Shown here in pieces: positions 27,518 to 36,022 of a DNA stretch of 51,385 nt (positions are counted from its first letter, which is position 1; each line of letters opens with the position of its first letter). The position numbers and the translations under genes are program-made. The stretch spans positions 1 through 51,385 of the forward strand of contig JAABVD010000001.1 of NCBI GenBank assembly GCA_014529615.1. The letters run 5' to 3'. The notes under the pieces are model-generated. The model was not told the DNA's origin. It saw only the letters and a list, made by a program, of their open reading frames with translations, and did not search any database. The stretch is from Opitutia bacterium. GTDB taxonomy: Bacteria > Verrucomicrobiota > Verrucomicrobiia > Opitutales > UBA2995.

Positions 27518-28609
27518 CTATCTCGACAGCCAGGCATTGAATCGTTCCGTGAGCTCGTCTTGGCGCTCGCTCCACCACTCGACATCGTTCCAAAGAAAAT
27601 TCCTGGAATTTTCCGGCTGGGTGGGCATGTGTGGTTGCATATCAACCCCGGTTACCGCGTGTTTGCCTACGAGGGGGAGCCCGGAATGTCGCACCGGGGC
27701 ATAGGATATGTGCTGAGCCACTCCCACCATTGCCTGAGTGCTGGTGGCAAAGGCCACGAACTTGCGGGCATTCTCCAGATTGGGAGCTCCCGCGACGATG
27801 GCCAAGGTTCCGGTGTCGCGGATGTGGCTGTCCCAAATTATGACAAAGGGCTGTTTTTCCTGCACTTGGGCATTGAATATCCGCCCATTCCAAGCCGTGG
27901 ACATGACGACTTCGCCATCAGCCAGCATCTGGGGCGGTTGCGCCCCGGTCTCCCACCAAACCACATGATCCTTGATGCTGTCCAATTTGCGGAATGCCCG
28001 ACGCATGCCTTCATCGGTAGAGAGTTCTTCAAAAACCTTCTCCGTGGGAACCCCGTCTCCCATCAAGGCGAATTCCAAATTTGTTGCGGGAGCCCGGAGC
28101 ATGCCTCGCCTCCCCGGGTACTTTTCCAGGTCGAAGAAGTCCCGAATGGATGTTGGGAGCGCTCCTTCAATGAATTCCGGATTGAAGGCGATGACGGTGG
28201 CATATATCAGGGTGCCCACTCCGCAGTCGGTCAACACTCCGTCAAAGAAATCCTCGGATGCAGGTGTCCCGTCCGGGGCGGGAGGAAGCTCCAGATCGTC
28301 CACATACTCGAACAACCCCTCATCACAACCCGTCAGCAAAGGGGCGCTCTCGGTGTCGACGACGTCCCAATGGACCGACCCGGAATCGACTTGGGCGCGG
28401 ATCTGGGCCAACCCGCCGTTGTAGTCTTCCAGCTTGATTCTTATGCCCGTTTTTTCGGTAAAGGCTTTGTGGTAGCCTTCGACACAGGCCCTGGCATAGG
28501 ATCCGCCGAAGGAAACCACTGTCAGGGTTTGCTCTGCCCAAGCCAAACTGGCCGAGCCGAAACCCGCAACAGCCCAAAGGAGGGTTGGCAAAATACGATT
28601 CGTTTTCAT
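27518..28609 (-). CDS. Extracellular solute-binding protein, PotD/PotF-like
   Basis: 363 residues: a signal peptide (about 1-25, ending SLAWAEQ) and a type II periplasmic binding fold. LTVVSFGGSYARACVEGYHKA, WDVVDTESAPLLTGCDEG, the GVGTLIYATVIAFNP hinge and VVMSTAWNGRIFNAQ are typical of the polyamine-type ABC binding proteins. It delivers the solute to the PotB/PotC-like pair. Its ATG overlaps the stop of the ATPase gene (28606-28609). Confidence 0.87.
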   Translation of the reverse strand: MKTNRILPTLLWAVAGFGSASLAWAEQTLTVVSFGGSYARACVEGYHKAFTEKTGIRIKLEDYNGGLAQIRAQVDSGSVHWDVVDTESAPLLTGCDEGLFEYVDDLELPPAPDGTPASEDFFDGVLTDCGVGTLIYATVIAFNPEFIEGALPTSIRDFFDLEKYPGRRGMLRAPATNLEFALMGDGVPTEKVFEELSTDEGMRRAFRKLDSIKDHVVWWETGAQPPQMLADGEVVMSTAWNGRIFNAQVQEKQPFVIIWDSHIRDTGTLAIVAGAPNLENARKFVAFATSTQAMVGVAQHISYAPVRHSGLPLVGKHAVTGVDMQPHMPTQPENSRNFLWNDVEWWSERQDELTERFNAWLSR

Positions 28610-29736
28610 AAGGAGTTTTTCGATTCAATGGAAAGGGCGCGGCAATCCAGAGCGGCCCATCCAATCTGAATGTCGTCTCCCGGCAGAACGGCCCCGTGTC
28701 CGACGATATTGGGGATCTTCAATACGAGATTGTGGATCCCGCAGGTTTCGACATGGAGTCTCAAATGGTCGCCCATGAAGACGATGTCGTTGACCCTGGC
28801 ATCAAACTGATTGGAGTACTGGTTGTCCGAAGTGGCGATTCCCACCCGTTCGGGCCGGATGGCAATCCATACGGGTTCCCCCGGTCGTGTCGCCTCCCCG
28901 GCGAATGCCTTGACGTCTCGGTCCTGCCCGATGGTTACGTGGCAAATGTCGTTATCCCGCACTTCTCTCACTTCGCCATAGAGCACGTTGTTGTCTCCGA
29001 TGAAGGATGAAACAAAGACGCCGCCGGGTTCTTCGTAGAGCGTTTCCGGGGCGGCGATCTGCTCGATTCGTCCCTCTCGAAAGACCGCCACTCGATTGGA
29101 CAGGACCATGGCCTCCTGCTGATCGTGGGTCACGTAGACCATGGTCACGCCCAATTGCTGGTGAATGCGTCGTATTTCGAACTGCATTTCCTCGCGAAGT
29201 CGGCGGTCGAGCGCGCCCAGGGGTTCGTCCATAAGGACAATTTCCGGCTCGAATACAAGAGCCCGGGCGATGGCTACCCGCTGTTGCTGACCTCCGGAAA
29301 GGTTGGCCGGTTTCCTTTTCTCAAGCCCTTCCAGGCGCACGAGTTGCAAAGCCCGCCGCACCCGGCTGTTCCTTTCCGACGGGCCAAGACCCCTGACTTC
29401 CAGTGGGAAGGCCAAGTTCCTGCCTACGGTCAAATGGGGAAAGAGGGCATAGTGTTGGAAAACCATTCCGATACCGCGTTTATGGGGGGCGATGTCGTGA
29501 ACGGGGCGCCCGTCGATGGTTATGTTCCCGGAGGTAAGGGCCTCAAACCCCGCCAGCATCATCAGGCATGTCGTCTTGCCCGATCCGGATGGACCAAGGA
29601 GGGTCAGGAACTCTCCGCGCAGGATTTCCAAATTGAGGTCCTTGACCACCTGCGTTCGGCCGTCATAGCTCTTTACCACGCGTTCGAAAGCTATGTGGAC
29701 CTCCCTTTTGGGCTCTTCTGGGGAACCTATTGTCAT
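28606..29736 (-). CDS. Spermidine/putrescine-type ABC transporter ATP-binding protein (PotA-like)
   Basis: 376 residues, first gene of the importer operon. The ABC domain has Walker A GPSGSGKTT (48-56), Q-loop FQHYALFPHLTV, signature LSGGQQQR (146-153) and Walker B VLMDEP (167-172), followed by VYVTHDQQEAM (switch His). Residues about 240-376 form a TOBE/OB regulatory domain. Gene order ATPase - binding protein - permease - permease, with overlaps, is a normal Pot-type operon. Confidence 0.9.
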   Translation of the reverse strand: MTIGSPEEPKREVHIAFERVVKSYDGRTQVVKDLNLEILRGEFLTLLGPSGSGKTTCLMMLAGFEALTSGNITIDGRPVHDIAPHKRGIGMVFQHYALFPHLTVGRNLAFPLEVRGLGPSERNSRVRRALQLVRLEGLEKRKPANLSGGQQQRVAIARALVFEPEIVLMDEPLGALDRRLREEMQFEIRRIHQQLGVTMVYVTHDQQEAMVLSNRVAVFREGRIEQIAAPETLYEEPGGVFVSSFIGDNNVLYGEVREVRDNDICHVTIGQDRDVKAFAGEATRPGEPVWIAIRPERVGIATSDNQYSNQFDARVNDIVFMGDHLRLHVETCGIHNLVLKIPNIVGHGAVLPGDDIQIGWAALDCRALSIESKNSL

Positions 29737-30161
29737 AATACTGCTTCAAAGCGGATTTGGGGCCAATGCAGTGGTTGTGCCTGAAACCCCGCCTGTCTTC
29801 CGGCAGAGCGCCCCAATGGCAATCTCGTCTTTGGACCTTCCCTGGAATTACTGAAAAGGCCCCGTTGGGGGCCGACTCCGCCGTGGAAGTCAATGATGGA
29901 TCGAGGCATGGCAGGAGGTCAATACGGGCTCCGTGTGTTGTGTCGGTTTATGGAAACAACTCAGATTGATTTGCCCTTACGGTCTAGACTGGATTTTCAG
30001 GTAAAGGGCCGTCCCGGGCGGGCCGTATTAAAGGCTGCCATGGATATCGATTTATCCCTTGACCTCTCCCCGCAGCCACCGTCATGTTTTCTTAGGTCTG
30101 ATTGCTGTAGAGATTATAGGACTTAGTGCAACTTGGAGGAACCCAGGGGGGCTCGGAAAAA
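29737..30161. other. Divergent intergenic region between the Pot-like operon and the signalling cluster
   Basis: About 425 bp with no convincing gene. It must hold the start signals of both divergent units. One hairpin (29858-29873) could act on the minus-strand leader. I looked for guanidine-type and other common riboswitch motifs upstream of the importer and saw none. A GTG-initiated extension of the STAS gene from 30126 is possible but not favoured. Confidence 0.4.
29858..29873 (-). terminator. Possible attenuator hairpin in the leader of the Pot-like operon
   Basis: GGCCCC (29858-29863) pairs with GGGGCC (29868-29873) around GTTG. On the minus strand the stem is followed by TTTTC. It lies about 120 bp upstream of the ATPase gene start, so it could limit readthrough into the operon, but the U-tract is short. 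Confidence 0.3.
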
Positions 30162-30488
30162 ATGGACATCGATGTCGAACGAAAAAATGAAACTTTAATC
30201 GCCCAGGTAACAGGCCGGGTCGACAGCGCCAACGCACGCGAATTCGAACAGGCCTTGAGTAGCGCCATCGGCGACGACAGGAAAGTAATCCTCGATCTCG
30301 GGAATCTTTCCTACATCAGCAGTTCCGGGCTGCGAGTCCTCCTGCTGGTGGCCAAGGCGCTTCGAAACAAAGGGGCCGAATTCGCTCTGTGCTCACTTTC
30401 GGATCCGATCCGGGAGATCTTTGAAATCAGCGGATTTGACAAAATCATTCCGATTTACGGCTCCCTCATGGAAGTGATGGGGGAATAG
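30162..30488 (+). CDS. STAS-domain anti-sigma factor antagonist (RsbV/SpoIIAA-like)
   Basis: 108 residues, one STAS domain. It starts DIDVERKNETLIAQVTGRVD. The phosphorylatable serine loop is LGNLSYISSSGLRVLLLVAK (S53-S55), and the ending DPIREIFEISGFDKIIPIY is typical of the family. Such proteins release a sigma factor or other target from an RsbW-like kinase when unphosphorylated. The ATG at 30162 has AGGGGGG 10 bp upstream; a GTG at 30126 would add 12 residues. It opens a plus-strand unit with matching phosphatase and kinase genes. Confidence 0.88.
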   Translation: MDIDVERKNETLIAQVTGRVDSANAREFEQALSSAIGDDRKVILDLGNLSYISSSGLRVLLLVAKALRNKGAEFALCSLSDPIREIFEISGFDKIIPIYGSLMEVMGE

Positions 30489-30596
30489 GAAGGCGCTTTT
30501 CGGTAGTCCCGTGGAAATTCGGCATGTTTCCCGGTCCGAACCGGTATGGATAGGCCCTGGGCTTCCCTCAACCTGCCATTTCTGAAGTAACTGGAT

Positions 30597-31766
30597 ATGA
30601 CGCAAGTACCTTACAAGATCCTCGTGGTCGACGACGAACCCGACCTCGAACATTTGGTACGGCAGCGCCTGCGGCGCCAGGTACGGGCCGGCCGCTATCT
30701 TTTCGTCTTTGCCCAAAATGGTGTTGAGGCCCTCGAAAAATTGGATGAGGACCCGGATATCGACATGGTGCTTACCGATATCAACATGCCAAAAATGGAC
30801 GGCCTCACCCTTCTCGAACAGATCTCGATAGTTGATCCCAACATTCGTTCCGTGGTCGTCTCGGCTTATGGCGACATGCAAAATATCCGCACCGCCATGA
30901 ACCGGGGCGCTTTCGACTTCGTCACAAAGCCGATCGACTTCAAGGATTTGAGGATAACCATCGAACGCACTTTGCACCACCTCACCCTGTGGCGTGAAGC
31001 CCTGGCTTCCCGCGACAAACTGGTGTCGCTGCAAAACGAGTTGCACGTCGCCCATCAGATGCAGCAATCGATTCTGCCGTCCGCTTTCCCCGAGAGGGTG
31101 GGCTGTCAGATATATGGCAGCATGGAGCCGGCTCGCGACGTGGGGGGCGATTTTTTCGATATTGTAACCCTGGACAAGGGCCACCTCGGGATGGCCATCG
31201 GCGATGTCTCGGACAAGGGGGTTCCGGCGGCCTTGTTCATGATGTCCTGCCGCACCTTGCTGAAAGGGGCCGCCATCGGCGATCCGTCCCCGGCCAAGGT
31301 GCTTGGCTTAGTAAACCACCTTTTGGAAGAAGACAACCAGGCGGGACTGTTCGTCACCATGTTTTTTGCCGTGTTCAACCCGGCTAAGGGCGAACTGGTA
31401 TATGCCAACGGCGGGCACAATCCCCCACTCCTGGTTCATCCGGACGGCCGCTCCGCCCTGCTGCCTTCCACCGAGGGGATCGCATTGGGCGTAGTTCCAA
31501 ATCTTACTTACCAGGAAAAAACGATTTCATTGTCGCCCGGTGACAGTCTCGTGCTTTACACCGACGGGGTCACCGAAGCGATGAACAGTGACGACGAGGA
31601 GTTCGGGCTTGAGCGGTTGCGGCAGGTATTGGCAGTGGCAGGCTCCCATGATGCCCGCGAGGCCAACCAGGCTATTTTCGCGGCGGTGCACACATTCGCC
31701 GGGGAAAGGCCCCAATTCGACGATATCACCTGCTTGACGCTTCGGCACAACGAGCGTGCTCCATGA
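30597..31766 (+). CDS. Response regulator with PP2C (SpoIIE/RsbU-type) phosphatase output
   Basis: 389 residues. The receiver domain (about 6-125) has the acidic pair in ILVVDDEPD, phospho-acceptor D61 in VLTDINMPKMDG and K111 in FVTKPIDF. A short helical linker (NELHVAHQMQQSILPS) leads to the phosphatase domain (about 170-385): EPARDVGGDFFDI and MAIGDVSDKGVPAALFM supply the metal-binding aspartates, and VLYTDGVTEAMNSDDEEFG closes the fold. It should dephosphorylate the STAS partner when the receiver is phosphorylated, most simply by the kinase encoded four genes on (inference). Its stop overlaps the next ATG (31763-31766). Confidence 0.91.
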   Translation: MTQVPYKILVVDDEPDLEHLVRQRLRRQVRAGRYLFVFAQNGVEALEKLDEDPDIDMVLTDINMPKMDGLTLLEQISIVDPNIRSVVVSAYGDMQNIRTAMNRGAFDFVTKPIDFKDLRITIERTLHHLTLWREALASRDKLVSLQNELHVAHQMQQSILPSAFPERVGCQIYGSMEPARDVGGDFFDIVTLDKGHLGMAIGDVSDKGVPAALFMMSCRTLLKGAAIGDPSPAKVLGLVNHLLEEDNQAGLFVTMFFAVFNPAKGELVYANGGHNPPLLVHPDGRSALLPSTEGIALGVVPNLTYQEKTISLSPGDSLVLYTDGVTEAMNSDDEEFGLERLRQVLAVAGSHDAREANQAIFAAVHTFAGERPQFDDITCLTLRHNERAP

Positions 31767-32185
31767 ACGTGAAACGGTCACTGCGGTTTGCCTCGGACCT
31801 CCGGGAATTGGAGAGGATTCAGTCCGTGATCAAAGAGCTGGAAAAAGAGGCGGATTGGCCCCCCGACCTGGTATATCAGGTCAATCTTGCCCTGGAGGAA
31901 TTGGTCGTCAACGTCATCCACTACGGCCACCGGGGAGATCCGAATCACGAGATCGCAATCGACCTGAATTGGGAGGCCGAAAAGCTGACCATAGAGATCG
32001 TGGATGACGCCCCTGCTTTCAATCCCCTGAAGGACAACCCCGAACCCGACCTGACCTCAAAGCTGGAAAACCGGCCCATCGGAGGCCTTGGCATTTATCT
32101 GGTCCACCACCTGATGGATGAAATCCAGTATCGACGCGAGCAGGGCCGAAATCACCTCACCCTCATCAAGAGGAGGGAACAATGA
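31763..32185 (+). CDS. RsbW-like serine kinase / anti-sigma factor (HATPase_c_2)
   Basis: 140 residues of the GHKL ATPase fold used by anti-sigma kinases. The N-box is LALEELVVNVIHYG (Glu and Asn for Mg-ATP), the G1 region is IEIVDDAPAFNPLK, and the G2 region is PIGGLGIYLVHHLMDEIQYRR. It would phosphorylate the STAS protein and bind a sigma factor or other client not present in this window. It overlaps both neighbours by 4 bp (ATGA), so the STAS/phosphatase/kinase/binding-protein/histidine-kinase genes are probably one transcript. Confidence 0.89.
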   Translation: MNVKRSLRFASDLRELERIQSVIKELEKEADWPPDLVYQVNLALEELVVNVIHYGHRGDPNHEIAIDLNWEAEKLTIEIVDDAPAFNPLKDNPEPDLTSKLENRPIGGLGIYLVHHLMDEIQYRREQGRNHLTLIKRREQ

Positions 32186-33348
32186 GGATCGGGGGCGCCT
32201 TCCTCGCCGGGCTTGTTGCCGTTGCGGGTGTTGGCCTCGAGGGGACGACCGCCCCTTCCGGAGAACGAATCCTCTTTGGGCAATCAGCCGCCTTCAGCGG
32301 GCCCGCCCAGGAACTGGGCAAGAACATGAGGCTCGGCATCCAGGCCGCTTTTGCCGAAGCTAATCGGCAGGGCGGCATACACGGGCGGCAGTTGGAACTG
32401 CTCTCCATGGACGATGCCTATGAGCCCGAGGCCGCCATCATCAACACCCGCCAACTGATCGAACAGAATGGTGTATTTGCCCTGATCGGGGCAGTCGGCA
32501 CCCCCACCTCGCGTTCGGCCGCTCCGGTAGCGGCAGCCGCCGGGGTTCCCTACATCGCCCCGTTTACGGGGGCGGCCTTTCTACGCGAGCCAACATGGCG
32601 CACCGTGATCAACCTGCGGGCCTCCTATGATCAGGAAACGGAGGCCATGGTGGCTCGCCTGACCACGGACCTGGGCATCGAACGCATCGCGGTAATGTAC
32701 CAGGACGACTCCTTTGGCCGGGCCGGTTACCGGGGCGCCCTGCAAGCACTTCAGCGTCGCGGGATGGCCCCGGCGGCGATTGGGGTCTACCCGCGCAACA
32801 CCACTGCGATTAAAACGGCCTTGCTCGATCTTTGGACGGCGGACCCCGGGGCAGTGATCCTGGTCGGGGCCTATAAGCCGGTTGCGACCTTCATCTCCTG
32901 GGCCCGGCACACGGGTTGGGACCCCGTCTTTATTACCATTTCCTTTGTGGGAAGCAATGCCTTGGCAAAGGAACTCGGCCACGCCGGCACGGGGGTCTTC
33001 GTCACCCAGGTGGTGCCCTTCCCTTCCGATGATTCGCTCCCCGTCGTTGTCGCTTACCGGCGCGCCTTGGCAGGCTACGATGCGGAGGCCGCCCCAGGTT
33101 TCGTCTCTTTGGAAGGTTACCTGGCGGGCCGGTTGGCTATTTCCGCCCTGGAGCGCTGCGGTCCGGAGGTCGATCGGGATCGATTTCTCGAGAGTTTGCG
33201 CCACGCCGATCTCATCGACCTCGGAGGTTTCGCACTCCGTTACGGTAAGGATGATCAACAGGGTTCAGACGCGGTTTTCCTCACTGCCATCGGGAGCGAC
33301 GGCGCCTATCACCCCATCCATTCGCTACGCGACGCCATGCGGCCATGA
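32182..33348 (+). CDS. ABC-type branched-chain-amino-acid-like solute-binding protein (Peripla_BP_6)
   Basis: 388 residues: a short signal sequence (about 1-20), then a type I binding fold: ILFGQSAAFSGPAQELGKNM, GGIHGRQLELLSMDDAYEPE, LIGAVGTPTSRSAAPVAAA, RASYDQETEAMV and FVSLEGYLAGRLAISAL. It resembles the protein at 21923-23239 (shared S-A-A-F-S-G-P, G-T-P-T and F-V-S-L-E-G landmarks). It overlaps the kinase genes on both sides by 4 bp, with no ABC permease, so I infer that it is the periplasmic ligand sensor for the following histidine kinase. Confidence 0.86.
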   Translation: MRIGGAFLAGLVAVAGVGLEGTTAPSGERILFGQSAAFSGPAQELGKNMRLGIQAAFAEANRQGGIHGRQLELLSMDDAYEPEAAIINTRQLIEQNGVFALIGAVGTPTSRSAAPVAAAAGVPYIAPFTGAAFLREPTWRTVINLRASYDQETEAMVARLTTDLGIERIAVMYQDDSFGRAGYRGALQALQRRGMAPAAIGVYPRNTTAIKTALLDLWTADPGAVILVGAYKPVATFISWARHTGWDPVFITISFVGSNALAKELGHAGTGVFVTQVVPFPSDDSLPVVVAYRRALAGYDAEAAPGFVSLEGYLAGRLAISALERCGPEVDRDRFLESLRHADLIDLGGFALRYGKDDQQGSDAVFLTAIGSDGAYHPIHSLRDAMRP

Positions 33349-35480
33349 CCGGGCTGCTCAAACGCCTGCTGGAAAGTCGCTTCCGAATTTCAGCTCAGCT
33401 TTATCTGGGCATAGGCAGCGCTGTCGTTCTCACCATGGGCGCGAGTCTGGTGGGCTGGTACTCCTTCAATCGGGTGGGCGAGGCCCAAAGCCACGTCAAC
33501 GAAGAAAGCGTACCGGAGATGGCGGCTGCTTTTGGGGTTGCTCAACGAAGCGGGGCCTTGACCGCCGCAGCCCCACGCTTGGCGGCGGCGGCCACACCGG
33601 AGGACTTTGCCAGGGTGGCGGCGGAAATTGCCTCCGAGCAGGCCGCCTTTGAATCGCAATTGACGGCCCTGACTCAGCAAAGGGGGGAAGAGGAACTCTT
33701 CGCCCTTATTCGCGCCAACGGCACTGCGCTGATTGCGAACATTGCGGCTATTGATCGTTCGGTGGCCGAGCGGTTTGCCCTGAGCGCTCAAAGCGCCGCC
33801 CTGCGGGTTGAACTGGCCGAGGTGCGGGCCGAGGTGGACAGCCTCTTGATTCCGGCCATCGACGATCAATTGTTCTATGCCATGACCGGCTACCGGACGC
33901 TGGACGAACCGGCTACTCCCCGCCAGGAGCACTTTTCCGAGGCGGAGTTCGACCGCTATCGCCACCTGGCCGATTTGTACGGAGACGCCACTATCGCCAA
34001 CCAGCTCCTGGCCAGCGCTTTCAACTTGGCGGACGCCGCTCTGATCGAACCTCTCCGGGAGCGGTTTGAAGCTGCGGCGGGAAGGGTCGAGCGGAGACAG
34101 TCGGGAATGGGAACCTCGCCCGACTACGCCCGAATCGTCCAGGCTGTTGAGCGACTTTTCCAAATGGGTCTGGGCCAGGAGAGCGGATTTAATTTGCGCA
34201 GCCGCGAACTCGAATTGGACGCGCGTCAGCTCGATTTTCTGGCGCGCAATCGAAGTCTCGCCATCGACTTGCTGGCCGACGTGGAGGGTTTGGTGGGCGA
34301 GGCCCGCATGAGGGCGGTGGAAGCCACTCGCGCTTCTTCCGAAGCCATCCTCACCGGACAACGCCTACTGCTGGCGCTGAACCTGGTCAGCATAGTGGGA
34401 GCCCTTTTGATAGCCTATCTCTTCGTCGGCAGGGTGCTCTTGCGCCGACTGGACCGGCTCTCCAACCGAATGCGCCGCATGGCCTCCGGTGATCTCGAGA
34501 CCGAGGTTGATATCAGTGGCCGCGACGAAGTCGCCGACATGGCGGCCGCCCTCGAAGTCTTTCGCCGCCACGCTCTCGAGGTGCAGCGCTTGAACCTGGT
34601 AGAAAAACTGGCGGAAGAATTGCAGGGCAAAAACGAGCAACTCGAAACCGTGCTGGGCGACTTGAGGCGAGCCCAGGACCAGATCGTCATGCGAGAGAAA
34701 CTGGCGGCCCTCGGAGAACTCACCGCGGGGGTGGCCCATGAGATCAAGAACCCCCTCAATTTTGTGAAGAATTTCTCGGAGGTTTCAACCGAGTTGCTGG
34801 AGGAATTGCAGGAGATCCTCGACGAAAGCAACGAGCAGTTGGGCGGGGAGCCACGGGAGATGATTGACGAGATTTGCGGGGACCTCACCGGGAACCTCCA
34901 ACGCATCTGCCAACACGGGGAACGGGCCAACGCAATTGTGCACGCCATGTTGTCCATGGGCCGGGGAGGAGGCGATCGCCAACCCACCGATATCAACCGC
35001 CTGCTCGACGAACATGCCAGGCTCGCCTACCACAGCGCCCGGGCCTCCGACCCGGATTTCAACCTGACTTTCGAACAAGACTTTGATCCGGATGCGGGCA
35101 TGATCGAAGTCGTGCCCCAGGATATGGGCCGCGTCTTTCTCAATTTGGTGAGCAACGCCTGCTACGCCATGGACGAGAAACGCCGTAGCGACAGCAAGGG
35201 AGGGGAGGATTACGAACCCACCCTTTCCATGGCAACCCGGCGCTTGGACGACCGGCTCGAGATAAGCATCCGGGACAATGGCTCCGGGATTCCACCCCAT
35301 GTCGTCGATAAAATATTCAATCCGTTCTTCACCACCAAGCCTACGGACCAAGGCACCGGCCTCGGTCTGGCCTTGTCCAACGATATCGTGCGCGAGCAAG
35401 GAGGCGCCATCAGGCTTGAATCCGAACCCGGCCAGTTCACCGAAATGATTGTCGAATTGCCCCTGATGCCTCCTTCCTAG
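33345..35480 (+). CDS. Membrane sensor histidine kinase
   Basis: 711 residues. Membrane segment about 15-37, a large helical extracytoplasmic domain (about 38-340), membrane segment about 342-362, HAMP (about 360-412), then a coiled coil and the H-box GELTAGVAHEIKNPLNF with phospho-acceptor H465. The ATPase domain has the N-box VFLNLVSNACYAM (about 597-609), DNGSGIPPHV, FNPFFTTKP and GTGLGLALSND. It should transfer phosphate to the receiver-PP2C protein encoded in the same unit. The helical periplasmic domain is a fitting docking site for the upstream solute-binding protein. The gene starts in an ATGA overlap. Confidence 0.92.
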   Translation: MTGLLKRLLESRFRISAQLYLGIGSAVVLTMGASLVGWYSFNRVGEAQSHVNEESVPEMAAAFGVAQRSGALTAAAPRLAAAATPEDFARVAAEIASEQAAFESQLTALTQQRGEEELFALIRANGTALIANIAAIDRSVAERFALSAQSAALRVELAEVRAEVDSLLIPAIDDQLFYAMTGYRTLDEPATPRQEHFSEAEFDRYRHLADLYGDATIANQLLASAFNLADAALIEPLRERFEAAAGRVERRQSGMGTSPDYARIVQAVERLFQMGLGQESGFNLRSRELELDARQLDFLARNRSLAIDLLADVEGLVGEARMRAVEATRASSEAILTGQRLLLALNLVSIVGALLIAYLFVGRVLLRRLDRLSNRMRRMASGDLETEVDISGRDEVADMAAALEVFRRHALEVQRLNLVEKLAEELQGKNEQLETVLGDLRRAQDQIVMREKLAALGELTAGVAHEIKNPLNFVKNFSEVSTELLEELQEILDESNEQLGGEPREMIDEICGDLTGNLQRICQHGERANAIVHAMLSMGRGGGDRQPTDINRLLDEHARLAYHSARASDPDFNLTFEQDFDPDAGMIEVVPQDMGRVFLNLVSNACYAMDEKRRSDSKGGEDYEPTLSMATRRLDDRLEISIRDNGSGIPPHVVDKIFNPFFTTKPTDQGTGLGLALSNDIVREQGGAIRLESEPGQFTEMIVELPLMPPS

Positions 35481-35538
35481 GCCAAAACTCAGATTTTTTG
35501 AACATCTCCTCTCAATGGAACAAAAAACATGAGCCCCT

Positions 35539-35950
35539 ATGAAAGGCATTCTGCAAAAGAATAGCCCTGCCTTGGTAGTAAGGACACTTGCCATAATCGG
35601 CGTCTTGGCCATCGGCACTGCTACCGTGCACGGTGGGGATGAAGTTGCTCGTAAAGATGAAGCTGGATGACGTAGTCGGGGCGATTCCGGCCCACCTGTT
35701 TGCCGGTATTTGGGGCACCCTGGTGGTCTGCCTGGCGGGCGGCGGAAATTTGGGCGTTCAGTTGCTCGGTGTGGTGGCGGTGGGCGCATTCGTCTTCGCC
35801 TCCTCCTGGCTGCTATGGAAATTACTGGCCTTGACCCTCGAAGTGCGCGTTTCGAACAAAGTGGAGCAACTGGGGCAGGATATCGCGGAGTTGGGCATCG
35901 ACGCCTACCCCGAATTCGTGGTCATGCCGGAAGACGACGACGAAATCTAA
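35539..35950 (+). pseudogene. amt: Ammonium transporter (Amt) remnant: N-terminal leader joined to the C-terminal end
   Basis: From the ATG at 35539 the frame encodes a signal-like segment (VVRTLAIIGVLAIGTATVHGG) and stops after 44 codons. A second frame then encodes the unmistakable Amt C-terminus: LDDVVGAIPAHLFAGIWGTL, QLLGVVAVGAFVFASSWLLW and IAELGIDAYPEF, ending at 35950. The roughly 350 residues in between (most membrane helices, the twin-His pore) are absent and the two parts are out of frame near 35633. A functional transporter cannot be made. Genuine gene loss and an assembly deletion are both possible. Confidence 0.75.
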
Positions 35951-36022
35951 GGGGCGGCCCCCGCCGGGAGCGAGACTGCCGGGCCGAAAAATCTATTGCC
36001 TCGGGCAGATGATCTCAAAAGG

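Noticed and set aside
26948-28669. 573-codon plus-strand open frame opposite the Pot-like genes
   Set aside because: Composition follows the antisense of well-supported permease and binding-protein genes; no domain is recognisable.
29737-30125. Riboswitch upstream of the Pot-like importer
   Set aside because: No guanidine-I, -II or -III or other familiar conserved motif was found by eye; only one weak hairpin remains.
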